Shown here: one piece after another, positions 14,144 to 24,948 of the stretch
How positions within the stretch are numbered: the stretch's first letter is position 1
How the letters are laid out: every line of letters begins with the position of its first letter
Made by a program: the position numbers and the translations under genes
DNA from: Bacteroidota bacterium
GTDB lineage: Bacteria; Bacteroidota; Bacteroidia; B-17B0; Aurantibacillaceae
Direction of reading: 5' to 3'
Assembly (NCBI GenBank): GCA_013697245.1
Contig: JACCXH010000050.1
Location: forward strand, 124,001-188,000
Length of the DNA stretch: 64,000 nt
Notes under the pieces: model-generated
Database searches by the model: none
Seen by the model: only the letters and a program-made list of their open reading frames with translations
Told to the model about the DNA's origin: nothing

Positions 14144-17100
14144 ATGCTAACTTCTAAAAACTATTTTCAGATTTTTGCAAAGCCAATTATTTTTGTTGGT
14201 ATCCTGTTATTGATCGCAGGAGGGTTTTCGTACACCCGAATGCAAACTAATTTATTTCCCGAAGTTCTCTTTCCTCGCATAACAATTTTAGTTGATGCCG
14301 GACAGATCCCTGTTGACAGGATGATGATCACAATTACCAAACCTTTAGAGAGTGCGGTTAAACGTGTGAAAGGAGTTACAATAGTTAGAAGCAGTACCGG
14401 AAGAGGAACTTCAACCATTGATGTGTATTTTGAATGGGGATTAGATACGTACGCACAAAAAACACAAATAGAAAGTCGGATCAATGAAATAAAAAATTAT
14501 TTACCACCTGGGGTTAATCTTTCCATTGAACCCATGAATCAATCCTTGTTTCCAGTGTATGGGTTAACATTAGAAGGCCCAAATCACAGTCAGGTTGCAC
14601 TAAGGGATGAAGCAAATTTAATATTACGGCCTATTTTCTCTCAGGTTAAAGGAATTTCAAATGTCGTAGTCCGTGGTGGTAAAGCAAAAGATTTTGTAAT
14701 TATTCCCGATCCCATTAAATTATCGTCTTTAGGATTAAGTCCTAATTCTTTAATTACTTCATTTAACAACAACAATTTTGTTCTTTCAAACGGATATATG
14801 AATGATTACCGCCGTTTATATTTGTCAATAACAGATACGCGAGTAAATGATGTAGGCGCTTTAGAAAATCTAATTATTAAAAATGATGGTAACAGAATAG
14901 TAAAGTTAAAAGAGGTTGCAAAAGTAGAAATACAAGAACAACAGGAATTTTTAATTATTAACGCTAACGGAAGCAATGCCGTTTTAATTGATCTTGTAAA
15001 GCAGCCCGGTGTTAATTTAATTGATTTCGCAAAAGATGCTGAAGAAAAATTAGTTGAAGCAAGAAAGTTACTGCCAAAAGGATATATTCTAAAACCATAT
15101 TACGACCAAAGTGCTTTTGTTGGAGATAGCATTCATAGTGTTATTAAAACTATTTACGAAGGTTTATTTTTAGCGATCATCGTGATGATCCTTTTTTTAA
15201 GATCCTGGCGTGCAAGCTTGGTGGTAATGATCACAATTCCCATAACATTAGCATTTACAATGTTGGTATTGTACTTAGTGGGAATTACAATTAATATTAT
15301 GTCTTTAGGTGCCATTGCGGCATCAGTAGGTTTAATAATTGATGATGCAATAGTTATTATTGAACAAATTTATAGGGGTCATGAAGACGATCCAAAGAAA
15401 GATAAATTTACTGTTGTAAAAGAAGCCATTAAAGATTTATTTCCTGCAATGATTGGATCTTCATTAGCTACCATTGTCATTCACTTTCCTTTTCGGTTAA
15501 TGAGTGGTTTAGCGGGTAGTTTTTTTAAAGAGCTTTCCGACACCATGCAAATCACCATGATCATTTCTTTTTTAGTAACATGGTTATTACTTCCTGTTTT
15601 ACATTTAATAATAGGATACAAGCATAGTTTAAAACCAAAAGACCACAGCGCAGAAAAGGCTATACATAAATTAAGATGGTTAACCTGGTTCTTTAAAAAA
15701 CCCATCATTGCAATTTCGTTAGTTATCCTTCTCGGAATATCGGCCTATTGGGCTTCAGGTAAATTACAAACCGGATTTTTACCCGATCTGGATGAAGGAA
15801 GTATTGTCTTGGATTATATTTCTCCGGCCGGAACTTCAATTGAAGAAACAGATGCGATCTGTAAAGAAATTGAGAAAATAATTATCAAACATCCGGATGT
15901 TGAGTCGTATTCAAGAAGAACAGGAACGCACATGGCCTTTAGAGCTGATCCACCAAATATTGGCGATTATTCAATTCAATTAAAAAAAGACAGAACAAAA
16001 ACCTCAGAAGAAATAATTAGCGAATTGCGTAAAGAAGTTGAGTCAAACGTAACTACCATGGAAGAAATTTCTTTTGGGCAACGTATATCCGATTTACTTG
16101 GAGATCTAATTAGTACGCCATCGCCCATTCAAATAAAAATTTATGGCGACGATTATAAATTATTAAAAATATACGCCAAACAAGCAGATTCTCTTCTACA
16201 ACAAATACCCGGCATAGTAGATATTAATAATGGTTTGGTAACTGCCGGACCATCCATCATATTTACACCAAACCAGGAAAAATTAAGTCTATATAAGATC
16301 TCGTTAATTGATTTTCAAACCCAATTAACTGCCTATACCGGCGGCATACCATTAGGAATTAATTCTAATATGCCTATACCTTCAACAGCACAAGCAGCAA
16401 TGACAGGTGGATTACAAATTGGTCAATTGCAAGATGGAGAACAGATGAGGAGAATATTATTACGTTTTACCGATTATAAAACAAACGATTTAGAAAATGT
16501 AAAAAAGCAATTAATATTTCTTCCCGATGGAAGTACAAGGCCGTTATCTTTTTTCTGTGATGTTACCATTGTTCCCGGCGAGATAGAATACAGAAGAGAA
16601 GATTTAAAATCCGCAGTAGTATTAACAACAAGGCTAGAGAACCGTGATCTGGGAAGTGCGATAAAAGATATCCAGACTACTTTTAATCAAAATCTACCAT
16701 TGCCACAAGGTTATAGTATTGCTTACGGCGGTGCTTACGCTGAACAGCAACAATCGTTTAAAGAATTGTTGTTGATTCTTGCCATGGCCTCATTATTTGT
16801 ATTTGGCGTTTTAATGTTTTTGTTTAAAGAATGGTTGGTCTCTTTTTTAGTTTTGTTTATTTCTATCATGGGAATAGCCGGTTGTATTTTAGCACTCTAC
16901 ATAACTAATATACCTTTAAACGTTAGTAGCTATACCGGCATTATTATGATTGTAGGAATTATTGCAGAGAATGCCATATTTACCGTTAACCAGTTTAAAA
17001 CAAATATGCGGGAAGGAAATGATGTGGATGGGTCTATTAACTATGCTATTGCTTTAAGAATACGTCCGAAATTAATGACCGCGCTTGGCGCAATATTAGC

Positions 17101-17260
17101 ACTTATGCCATTAGCCCTTGGTATTGGTCTAGGCGCACAAATGCAACAACCATTGGCAGTAGCGGTTATTGGTGGCTTTACCGCAGGTTTACCTTTACTG
17201 TTACTTGTTTTCCCAAGTTTATTGAGGCTGATTTACTTAAAGAAAAAACAAGCTAAATAA
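14144..17260 (+). CDS. RND-family inner-membrane efflux pump
   Basis: A 1038-residue pump of full AcrB/CusA length. The first TM helix is near 14-30, with the family phrase MQTNLFPEVLFPRITI. A large porter domain is followed by TM2-6 from about 338. The TM4 proton-relay pair D400-D401 lies in GLIIDDAIVIIE, which is more like drug-exporting HAE pumps than metal pumps. The second porter domain and TM8-12 (ending LALMPLALGIGLGAQMQQPLAVAVIGG) are intact. It uses proton motive force to expel substrate through the adjacent adaptor and channel. The substrate cannot be told, and no regulator gene sits beside the operon. Confidence 0.93.
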   Translation: MLTSKNYFQIFAKPIIFVGILLLIAGGFSYTRMQTNLFPEVLFPRITILVDAGQIPVDRMMITITKPLESAVKRVKGVTIVRSSTGRGTSTIDVYFEWGLDTYAQKTQIESRINEIKNYLPPGVNLSIEPMNQSLFPVYGLTLEGPNHSQVALRDEANLILRPIFSQVKGISNVVVRGGKAKDFVIIPDPIKLSSLGLSPNSLITSFNNNNFVLSNGYMNDYRRLYLSITDTRVNDVGALENLIIKNDGNRIVKLKEVAKVEIQEQQEFLIINANGSNAVLIDLVKQPGVNLIDFAKDAEEKLVEARKLLPKGYILKPYYDQSAFVGDSIHSVIKTIYEGLFLAIIVMILFLRSWRASLVVMITIPITLAFTMLVLYLVGITINIMSLGAIAASVGLIIDDAIVIIEQIYRGHEDDPKKDKFTVVKEAIKDLFPAMIGSSLATIVIHFPFRLMSGLAGSFFKELSDTMQITMIISFLVTWLLLPVLHLIIGYKHSLKPKDHSAEKAIHKLRWLTWFFKKPIIAISLVILLGISAYWASGKLQTGFLPDLDEGSIVLDYISPAGTSIEETDAICKEIEKIIIKHPDVESYSRRTGTHMAFRADPPNIGDYSIQLKKDRTKTSEEIISELRKEVESNVTTMEEISFGQRISDLLGDLISTPSPIQIKIYGDDYKLLKIYAKQADSLLQQIPGIVDINNGLVTAGPSIIFTPNQEKLSLYKISLIDFQTQLTAYTGGIPLGINSNMPIPSTAQAAMTGGLQIGQLQDGEQMRRILLRFTDYKTNDLENVKKQLIFLPDGSTRPLSFFCDVTIVPGEIEYRREDLKSAVVLTTRLENRDLGSAIKDIQTTFNQNLPLPQGYSIAYGGAYAEQQQSFKELLLILAMASLFVFGVLMFLFKEWLVSFLVLFISIMGIAGCILALYITNIPLNVSSYTGIIMIVGIIAENAIFTVNQFKTNMREGNDVDGSINYAIALRIRPKLMTALGAILALMPLALGIGLGAQMQQPLAVAVIGGFTAGLPLLLLVFPSLLRLIYLKKKQAK

Positions 17261-17408
17261 TTGTAAACCACCAAAATAATACGAAATACACACTTTCGAT
17301 TCTACTTAAGATTTTCTTTAGAATTAATGTTTACATTTATAAGAATCAATTGAACTTTTTTAAATAACATACTAAAATAAATAAAAATTAATTTAAACAA
17401 AAAAAACC

Positions 17409-18731
17409 ATGAAAACTAAAACAATTTATCTTGCAATTTTGATTCTGATTTCTGTCATTTCAAAAGCACAATGGACTGTACAGGCATCTTCTTTTTCTAC
17501 TCCCGGCTTGGGCGTAAATAGTATTTCGATCATTAATGCTAATACTGCGTGGGCAACTGCATATGATACAGCCTTTGCCGCAACCGTTAATAAATATACA
17601 CGTACAATAAACGGAGGATCAACATGGGCTTCAGGAAATATAACAGGAGCTGCCGGCCTGGATATTACTTCCATCTCAGGCTATAATAAAGATACAGCAT
17701 GGGTCTCTATGGTAGACAATAACAATGGTGGCGGCGCTATTTACAAAACATTAAATGGCGGAACAACCTGGGCAAAACAAACTACTGCAACGTTTGCTTC
17801 GCCAGGCGGGTGGGCTGATTTTGTATATTTTTTTGATAAAAATAACGGGGTTTGCGTTGGCGATTCAAACACCGGTTACTGGGAAATTTATACCACCCTT
17901 AATGGTGGAACAAACTGGACCAGAATTCCATCAGGAAGTGTACCCGCAAATTTAGCAGGAGAAACAGCAAACGATAATGCTTTTTCAATTGTAGGAAATA
18001 CTGTTTGGTTTGCAACCACAACCGGAAGAGTTTATAAGTCTATTAACAAAGGATCAACATGGACTGTTGCACCTACAGGTTTAAGCAATTGCAAAAGGGT
18101 TTCGTTCAAAGATGCGAATAACGGTATTGCAACGGATGGTACTTTATTGGTTAAAACAACTAATGGTGGCGCAACATGGACAGCACTCTCATTTACCGGT
18201 AATCTTTATGATACAGATCTAACTTATGTTCCCGGTACTGCCGGCACTTATTTTAGCACAGGTAGCACTGCGGCTGGTGGCGGCACTAACGGCTCGTCAT
18301 ATAGCACCAATGATGGAGCAACCTGGATAAATATTGATGCTATTGGCCATGAAGCTGTTGCGTTTTTAAATTCAACAACAGGATGGTCAGGAGGCGTAAA
18401 TACCAGTGCGTCTGCAGGTGGTATGTTTAAATGGAATGGCTCTTTCACAACGGGAATAAAAAACAAAGATTACGTAAGTGGTACCCAGGTAATTGTTTAT
18501 CCTAATCCATTTTCAGATCATATAACAATTGAAATTAGATCAGAAAAGAACAGCACAGATAAACGTACAATAGAAATTATTGATGTTTTAGGCAATTCTG
18601 TTTTTAAAGAAAGTAATTTTGAGGGTACACAATTAACTATTCAAAGGCAAGATCTAAAAAACGGAGTTTACTTTTACAAAGTGTCTGATTCGCTTTCAAT
18701 TATTAGTATAGGTCGTTTGGTGGCAAACTAG
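17409..18731 (+). CDS. T9SS-secreted BNR/Asp-box repeat protein
   Basis: A 440-residue exported protein: signal MKTKTIYLAILILISVISKA, then at least five Asp-box repeats of the form (S/L)NGGTTW, for example TINGGSTWAS, TLNGGTTWAK, TLNGGTNWTR, SINKGSTWTV and TTNGGATWTA. This indicates a beta-propeller like the YCF48/photosystem II assembly-factor or sialidase-type fold. A type A sorting domain follows from about residue 360 (VIVYPNPFSDHITIEI, then LKNGVYFYKVSDS). It is probably surface-exposed; the ligand is unknown. It precedes a TonB receptor by 44 bases but is not clearly in the same operon. Confidence 0.85.
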   Translation: MKTKTIYLAILILISVISKAQWTVQASSFSTPGLGVNSISIINANTAWATAYDTAFAATVNKYTRTINGGSTWASGNITGAAGLDITSISGYNKDTAWVSMVDNNNGGGAIYKTLNGGTTWAKQTTATFASPGGWADFVYFFDKNNGVCVGDSNTGYWEIYTTLNGGTNWTRIPSGSVPANLAGETANDNAFSIVGNTVWFATTTGRVYKSINKGSTWTVAPTGLSNCKRVSFKDANNGIATDGTLLVKTTNGGATWTALSFTGNLYDTDLTYVPGTAGTYFSTGSTAAGGGTNGSSYSTNDGATWINIDAIGHEAVAFLNSTTGWSGGVNTSASAGGMFKWNGSFTTGIKNKDYVSGTQVIVYPNPFSDHITIEIRSEKNSTDKRTIEIIDVLGNSVFKESNFEGTQLTIQRQDLKNGVYFYKVSDSLSIISIGRLVAN

Positions 18732-18775
18732 AGTTGATGAAGATTGCAATTTTCTAACTTGCCAATAAACAAAGA

Positions 18776-21073
18776 ATGAAATTAAAGCAATTATTAAAGG
18801 CAATATTTTTGTTGCCTTTAATTTCTCTTTCTCAGAACATAACAATAAGTGGTTATATTAAAGATGCTGAAACCGGCGAGTCTTTAATAGGAGCAATTGT
18901 ATATGCCACCAAAACCAAAACCGGTGCAAGCGCCAATACATATGGGTTTTACTCTCTTACGCTAACAAAAGGAGATAGTACCGGTTTGGTATTTTCTTAT
19001 TTGGGTTACAATGCTCAAATTAAAAAAATAATTTTAACCCAAAACATCGAGTTAGATGTAAAATTAAGTTCGTCGTTAAATCAATTAAACGAAATAATTG
19101 TTACTTCAAAACGATCTGACGAAAATGTACAAAAACCACAAATGGGGGTGATGGATATACCCATCCAAAAAATAAAAGAATTGCCGGCTATACTTGGCGA
19201 AACGGATGTTTTAAAAGTTATTCAACTTCTTCCGGGTGTGCAATCCGGTAACGAAGGTACAACCGGTTTTTTTGTTAGGGGCGGTAATTCAGATCAGAAT
19301 CTCGTTCAGTTGGATGAAGCAGTAGTTTATAACCCTAATCATCTTTTTGGGTTGTTTAGTACATTCAATACACGCGCACTAAATAATGTAACCCTGATCA
19401 AGGGTGGTTTCCCTGCCCAGTATGGAGGAAGGCTTTCCTCTATTTTAGATATTACCATGAAAGAAGGTAATAATCAAAAGTACAAAGTAGAAGGCGGGCT
19501 AGGCATAATTTCATCTAATTTAACGATAGAAGGTCCTATCATAAAAGAAAAAGCGTCTTTCATAATTTCTGCCAGAAGAACTTATTTAGATCTTTTAATA
19601 AAACCATTTTTACCAAAAGGCATCACCACAACCTATAATTTTTATGATCTGAATGCGAAAATAAACTGGCAAATAACAAAAAAAGACAGGCTCTTTTTAA
19701 GTGCGTTCAAAGGCAATGATAAAGCGGGTTACACAGAAGCAAGTAGTATAAATTACGGAATTAAATTTGGAAATTCTACCGCCACTTTTCGCTGGAATCA
19801 TTTGTTCAATCCAAAACTATTCGTTAATACTTCTTTTATTTATAATACATATTTACTAAATCTAATTACAACACAAGGAAAGTATTATGCCCAGGTGTAT
19901 TCAGGCATCAAAGACTTAAACGGAAAAACGGAATTTCAATACTTTCCAAACAGTAAACATAAAATATTGTTTGGGGCAAATTATACCTATCATACTTTTA
20001 CTTCAAGAGGTAAATCTGATACGGTTTCTAAAAATTCGCAAGCACCAACAATTAAAACGGATCAAATCCCGCCGCGTTATTCTAACGAAATGGCTCTTTA
20101 TTTAAATGACGAGTACACGATCTCAAAACGAATTGCTTTAAGCGCAGGAATAAGAACGCCGGCATTTATTACCGGTAATACAGCTTATTATACCTGGGAA
20201 CCGCGCGCCACTCTAAAAGTATCCGTAGATTCTTCTTCATCAATTAAAGCAGCCTATACAGTGATGAACCAATTCCTACACATTGTGCCAAGTTCGAGCG
20301 CATCTTTGCCGTTCGACCTTTGGATTCCTTCGAGTAATATTACCAAACCAGAACGCTCTGAACAATATGCATTAGGTTATTTTAGAAATTTTAAAGAAAA
20401 CAAATATGAAGCAAGCGTTGAACTATATTATAAAACAATGCAAAATCAGGTAGCTTTTAAAGAAGGCACTCAGTTACTGGAAAAATCAAATATTGACAGT
20501 TCTTTGGTATTTGGTAAAGGCTGGAGTTATGGGGCAGAATTTTTTCTAAAGAAAAATGCCGGTAAATTCTCGGGTTGGATAGCGTATACATTGTCATGGA
20601 CTTTTCAACAATTTAAAGACCTGAACTATGGAGAGAAATTTCCATTTAAATATGATAGAAGACATGTGATGTCACTTGTAGGAACATACAAGCTAACGAA
20701 AAGATGGACTTTATCTGCCGATTTTGTTGTTTCAAGCGGAAGTGCATATACATTGCCTACGGGTAGAGCAAATATTTCAAACGGTGGCAGTTTATACGAT
20801 GGTGTTTATTACGTTTATGATAAAAGAAATAATTATCGCTTAAACCCATATCACCGTTTGGATTTTGGCGCTACTTATAAGAAACACAAAACGCTCTTTA
20901 AAGGAAAAGTTCCTTTTATTGCTGAGTGGGTATTTAGCATATATAATGTGTATAGTCACAGGAATCCTTATTTTGTTTACCTAACTGTTGATCCTCTTAG
21001 CCAGGTGCCAAAAGCTAAACAGGTTTCGTTATTGCCAATAATACCAAGTGTAACCTATAATTTTAATTTTTAA
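18776..21073 (+). CDS. TonB-dependent outer-membrane receptor with carboxypeptidase-like N-domain
   Basis: A 765-residue receptor. After a signal peptide (MKLKQLLKAIFLLPLISLS) comes a carboxypeptidase-D regulatory-like domain (ISGYIKDAETGESLIGAIV, about 24-105). The plug follows with GTTGFFVRGGNSDQN and VTLIKGGFPAQYGGRLSSIL, and then a 22-strand-type barrel ending IIPSVTYNFNF. This is the Bacteroidota receptor type that imports a bulky ligand using TonB energy. The next gene, four bases downstream, encodes a DUF4249-type surface lipoprotein. That pairing occurs in many Bacteroidota and suggests a two-part uptake complex. The ligand is unknown. Confidence 0.93.
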   Translation: MKLKQLLKAIFLLPLISLSQNITISGYIKDAETGESLIGAIVYATKTKTGASANTYGFYSLTLTKGDSTGLVFSYLGYNAQIKKIILTQNIELDVKLSSSLNQLNEIIVTSKRSDENVQKPQMGVMDIPIQKIKELPAILGETDVLKVIQLLPGVQSGNEGTTGFFVRGGNSDQNLVQLDEAVVYNPNHLFGLFSTFNTRALNNVTLIKGGFPAQYGGRLSSILDITMKEGNNQKYKVEGGLGIISSNLTIEGPIIKEKASFIISARRTYLDLLIKPFLPKGITTTYNFYDLNAKINWQITKKDRLFLSAFKGNDKAGYTEASSINYGIKFGNSTATFRWNHLFNPKLFVNTSFIYNTYLLNLITTQGKYYAQVYSGIKDLNGKTEFQYFPNSKHKILFGANYTYHTFTSRGKSDTVSKNSQAPTIKTDQIPPRYSNEMALYLNDEYTISKRIALSAGIRTPAFITGNTAYYTWEPRATLKVSVDSSSSIKAAYTVMNQFLHIVPSSSASLPFDLWIPSSNITKPERSEQYALGYFRNFKENKYEASVELYYKTMQNQVAFKEGTQLLEKSNIDSSLVFGKGWSYGAEFFLKKNAGKFSGWIAYTLSWTFQQFKDLNYGEKFPFKYDRRHVMSLVGTYKLTKRWTLSADFVVSSGSAYTLPTGRANISNGGSLYDGVYYVYDKRNNYRLNPYHRLDFGATYKKHKTLFKGKVPFIAEWVFSIYNVYSHRNPYFVYLTVDPLSQVPKAKQVSLLPIIPSVTYNFNF

Positions 21074-21077
21074 GCAA

Positions 21078-21974
21078 ATGAAAACCTGTATAAAATTATT
21101 TTTTTGCGCATTTGTAATAATATGTATTTACGCCTGTCAAAAAGATATTATTCTTAAGCCGGTTGCCTATGATAACAAGTTATCGATCGAGTGTATTTTA
21201 TATCCCGGTAAGGTGCCACAACTATTTTTATACACAAGCGTTCCGTTTTTTAATACGAACACAACCCCTTCACAATTATTTGCGAGAGGGGCAACTGCAA
21301 GTATAACAGGAAATACAATTGATAACCTGGTTGTGGATTCAATTTTTGATAATTTTAGGTGCAGATGGGTACTTTTTTATAAAGGCTTTGTTCCTTCTCA
21401 AATAGGGCAAACTTATAATTTATTGGTCAATTATAGCGGTAAAACATACACAGCAATAACAACAATTAGCCAGCCTAAAGTAAACATAAATAAAGTTTCT
21501 TATATCAGTAATTTCCATGATATATATGGAGGGCATGAAGGGGTTATTGTTAATTTTAATGACATTGCCGGAAGTGAAAATTTCTATCGCTTCCAATTAA
21601 ACAGAGCTATAGATAGCTCGGTATATGGCGCTTCCAATCTTGGTCTTATTCATAGTACCTGTACAAATGGAAGCAAATTTTACATTCACGAATTTGGAAG
21701 ATCTATTTATTTTGATAAAGGTATTGATGGGCAGGTAATAGAATTTGTTACTGAACCAGCCTATTTACATCAACTTGATGATACCGCCTATGTCTTTGTT
21801 CAATCCTTAGATAAAAACTCTGCAGAGTTTTACGATAATCTTGACAAGCAAAAACTAGCACAATTTAATCCTTTTATTGAGCCTGTATTTTTGAAAACAA
21901 AGATAGATGGTTGTATTGGTGTATTTGGCTCAATAGTGGTATCAGATTCTGTATTATTTGTATATCCTGAATAA
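21078..21974 (+). CDS. DUF4249-family lipoprotein, partner of TonB receptor
   Basis: A 298-residue lipoprotein with signal ending YACQKD (MKTCIKLFFCAFVIICIYAC, lipidated C20). The mature start DIILKPVAYDNKLSIECILYPGKVPQLFLYTSVPFF is characteristic of the DUF4249 family, which has an Ig-like N-domain followed by a beta-rich body. Family members sit next to TonB receptors with a carboxypeptidase-like N-domain, as here with a four-base gap. The role is inferred to be capture or handover of the receptor's ligand at the cell surface. The length is slightly short for the family. Confidence 0.8.
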   Translation: MKTCIKLFFCAFVIICIYACQKDIILKPVAYDNKLSIECILYPGKVPQLFLYTSVPFFNTNTTPSQLFARGATASITGNTIDNLVVDSIFDNFRCRWVLFYKGFVPSQIGQTYNLLVNYSGKTYTAITTISQPKVNINKVSYISNFHDIYGGHEGVIVNFNDIAGSENFYRFQLNRAIDSSVYGASNLGLIHSTCTNGSKFYIHEFGRSIYFDKGIDGQVIEFVTEPAYLHQLDDTAYVFVQSLDKNSAEFYDNLDKQKLAQFNPFIEPVFLKTKIDGCIGVFGSIVVSDSVLFVYPE

Positions 21975-22008
21975 TTTATTGGCTATTTTATGGCGCCAAA
22001 TAATTATA

Positions 22009-22038
22009 AAAAAAGCGAAACAAATGTTTCGCTTTTTT
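22009..22038. terminator. Rho-independent terminator, bidirectional
   Basis: GCGAAAC-AAAT-GTTTCGC between A and T runs, shared by the convergent lipoprotein gene and topA. Confidence 0.9.
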
Positions 22039-22058
22039 CTTTTTATAAAGAGTAAAAA

Positions 22059-24758
22059 TTATTTGCGTTTCGCAGCTTTTTTTGCAGCGCCCTTTTTAAT
22101 TACCTTTTTTATGACCGCTTTATTTGTTGAAGCAACTTTTTTAGGTGCGGCTTTTTTAACAGGAGTGGCTTTTTTAGCAGCCGCTTTTTTTACAACCGTT
22201 TTAGCAACTACATTTTTTATTGAGATTGTTTTAACTACTGTTTTTTTAGCAGCAGCTTTCTTTCCGCCTTTTTTATCAAATGCTTTTGGCACTTGAGCCA
22301 CGATCATTTCTTTTACTTTATCCAACGATAAATTGCTTAATTCGTCAGGTGTATATTTTCCACCACCATCTTTAATTAATTTTAATTTCAGCTTGCCAAA
22401 TTTAACGATTGGTCCCCAACGGTCATTTTCAATCGAGATCTTTTCGTCTTCCCAATTTTGAATATAACGGTTCGCTTCTTTTTCTAATTTTTTATCGATC
22501 AATTCATTAATGTCTTTTTGCGATAAATTATCAAAATCATACGCGCGTGGTACGTTTATAAATAAACCTTCGTATTTAATAAACGGTCCAAAACGTCCTT
22601 TGCCTTTTGTTACACCTTTGCCTTTATATTGTGCAACCGGCGCATCTGCCAGTTCTTTTTCTTTAATGATAGCAACAGCGCCATCCATATCTAAACTTAA
22701 TGGATCAATCGTTCTTGGAATAGAAATAAAAGCTTCTTCTAATTTAATATACGGACCAAAACGACCAACACCTACAACAACTTCTTTGCCTTCGTAAGTA
22801 CCCAAATTCATTGGCAATTTAAAAAGGTCCAATGCTTCTTCTAAAGTAATAGTTTCAATACTTTGCGTTTTTCTTAAACTTGCAAAGCGTGGTTTTTCTT
22901 CTGAACCTTCAATAGTTTCGCCTATTTGTGCTAAAGGACCAAAACGGCCAATACGCACAGTTATAGGCTTACCCGATACAGGATCTTTTCCCAAAGTACG
23001 TTCGCCGCTTGCACGTTCGCTATTTTCTGAAGTTGTTTCAACTGTTTTATGGAAAGGGGTATAAAAGCCTTTCAACATTTTTTGCCAGTCTAAATTTCCT
23101 TCTGCAATCTCATCAAACTCTTCTTCAACTTTTGCAGTAAAATTAAAATCTAATATGGTTGGAAAATATTGTAGTAAAAAATCATTTACAACCATACCAA
23201 TATCAGTTGGAAATAGTTTTGCTTTTTCAGCACCGGTATTTTCTGTTTTAGTTTCTTTTTTTAAATTTCCTTTTACTAAAGTTAGCTGAACATAATTTCT
23301 TACTGTTCCCTCTCTATCAGTCTTCTCAACATAATTGCGCTTTTGAACGGTACTGATGGTTGGCGCATAAGTACTCGGACGGCCAATGCCTAACTCTTCT
23401 AATTTTTTTACCAGACTTGCTTCAGTATATCTTGCCGGGTGATGCGAGAAACGTTGAGTGGCAGTTATTTCCTGGCTCTCTAATTTTTCACCAACTTTCA
23501 TGGGTGGTAACATCGATGAGTTTTCTTCGTCAGTATCTTCATCATCTGTTCCTTCCATGTATACTTTTAAGAAACCATCAAACTTTAATACTTCACCTTG
23601 TGCTACAAATAATTCGGTTGCACCGCTTACTTTTACTTTAGCAGTTGTTTTTTCTAATTCTGCATCGCTCATTTGCGAAGCAATAGTACGTTTCCAGATC
23701 AGGTCATATAAACGTTGCTCGTTGCGCTCGCCTTCAATAGCAGTTCTATCAATATATGTTGGGCGAATAGCTTCGTGGGCCTCTTGCGCACCTTTACTTT
23801 TATTTTTGTATTTACGCGGGTTATAATATTTTGCACCGTAGTTAGCATTAATGGCTTTGTTTGCCTGGTCCATGGCTGTTTCCGATAAATTAACGGAGTC
23901 AGTTCTCATATAAGTAATTTTACCTGCCTCGTACAAACGTTGTGCTACCTGCATGGTTTGCGCTACCGAAAAACCTAACTTACGTGCGGCTTCCTGCTGC
24001 AAAGTAGATGTAGTAAAGGGTGCAGCCGGCGAACGTTTCGCAGGTTTGGTCTCTAAACTTTCAATGGTATAAGAAGCGGCTTTACATTTTTCTAAAAATG
24101 CCTGCGCTTCTGCCTCTGTATTAAAACGTTTATCTAATTCTGCTTTTAAGATCCCGCTTCCTACTTTAAATAATGCAGATACTTTATAAGCAGATGTGGA
24201 CGTAAATTTTTGAATTTCTCTTTCGCGTTCAACAATTAACCTAACGGCTACGGATTGTACACGGCCAGCAGATAAACTCGGCCGGATCTTACGCCATAAA
24301 ATGGGTGATAATTCAAAACCTACTAATCTGTCTAACACACGGCGGGCCTGCTGTGCATTCACTAAATTAATATCGATTTCACGCGGATTCTCAATTGCTT
24401 TTAAAATAGCAGGTTTAGTGATCTCGTGAAAAACAATGCGTTTTGTATTCTTTTTTGTTAAACCTAAGGTTTCGTATAAATGCCAGCTGATAGCTTCTCC
24501 TTCGCGATCCTCATCGGATGCGAGCCAAACCATATCGGCTCCTTTTGATAATTTTCGTAATTCTTCTATTATTTTAGTTTTATCAGGCTGTACTTCGTAA
24601 GTGGGTGTAAAATTATTCTCTATATCAACGCCAAATCCTTTCTTCACAAGGTCTCTGATGTGACCAAAACTTGACTTAACTGTAAAATCTTTTCCTAAAA
24701 ATCCTTCTATTGTTTTGGCTTTTGCCGGGGACTCATCTATAACTAAATTTTTCGCCAT
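22059..24758 (-). CDS. topA: DNA topoisomerase I
   Basis: An 899-residue type IA topoisomerase that relaxes negative supercoils. TOPRIM domain: ESPAKAKTIEGFLG near 9-22 and DEDREGE at 82-88. The active-site region ITYMRTDSVNLS puts the nucleophile at Y283 with R285 beside it. GRVQSVAVRLIVERERE (165-181) is also standard. The usual C-terminal zinc ribbons are replaced by four copies of a (G/D)R(F/W)GP repeat (GRFGPLAQIGE, GRFGPYIKLEE, GRFGPFIKYEG, DRWGPIVKFGK). The last 80 residues are a Lys/Ala/Val tail resembling histone H1 tails, likely adding DNA affinity. It is divergent from miaB. Confidence 0.96.
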   Translation of the reverse strand: MAKNLVIDESPAKAKTIEGFLGKDFTVKSSFGHIRDLVKKGFGVDIENNFTPTYEVQPDKTKIIEELRKLSKGADMVWLASDEDREGEAISWHLYETLGLTKKNTKRIVFHEITKPAILKAIENPREIDINLVNAQQARRVLDRLVGFELSPILWRKIRPSLSAGRVQSVAVRLIVEREREIQKFTSTSAYKVSALFKVGSGILKAELDKRFNTEAEAQAFLEKCKAASYTIESLETKPAKRSPAAPFTTSTLQQEAARKLGFSVAQTMQVAQRLYEAGKITYMRTDSVNLSETAMDQANKAINANYGAKYYNPRKYKNKSKGAQEAHEAIRPTYIDRTAIEGERNEQRLYDLIWKRTIASQMSDAELEKTTAKVKVSGATELFVAQGEVLKFDGFLKVYMEGTDDEDTDEENSSMLPPMKVGEKLESQEITATQRFSHHPARYTEASLVKKLEELGIGRPSTYAPTISTVQKRNYVEKTDREGTVRNYVQLTLVKGNLKKETKTENTGAEKAKLFPTDIGMVVNDFLLQYFPTILDFNFTAKVEEEFDEIAEGNLDWQKMLKGFYTPFHKTVETTSENSERASGERTLGKDPVSGKPITVRIGRFGPLAQIGETIEGSEEKPRFASLRKTQSIETITLEEALDLFKLPMNLGTYEGKEVVVGVGRFGPYIKLEEAFISIPRTIDPLSLDMDGAVAIIKEKELADAPVAQYKGKGVTKGKGRFGPFIKYEGLFINVPRAYDFDNLSQKDINELIDKKLEKEANRYIQNWEDEKISIENDRWGPIVKFGKLKLKLIKDGGGKYTPDELSNLSLDKVKEMIVAQVPKAFDKKGGKKAAAKKTVVKTISIKNVVAKTVVKKAAAKKATPVKKAAPKKVASTNKAVIKKVIKKGAAKKAAKRK

Positions 24759-24948
24759 GTATATATATGTATAAGATCAATTCAATGAACGCCAAAAAAG
24801 AGACATTCTTATCTTTTTGGACTGGCAAATTACCTTCCCAAAAGTTTGCAAAGGAAAAAAATAAATAACACAAATTCCAAAAATTTCGTTTTTTTTGAAA
24901 AATGAACCCTAAAAATGTTAAAAATATGTCAAATTGGCATAAAATTCG

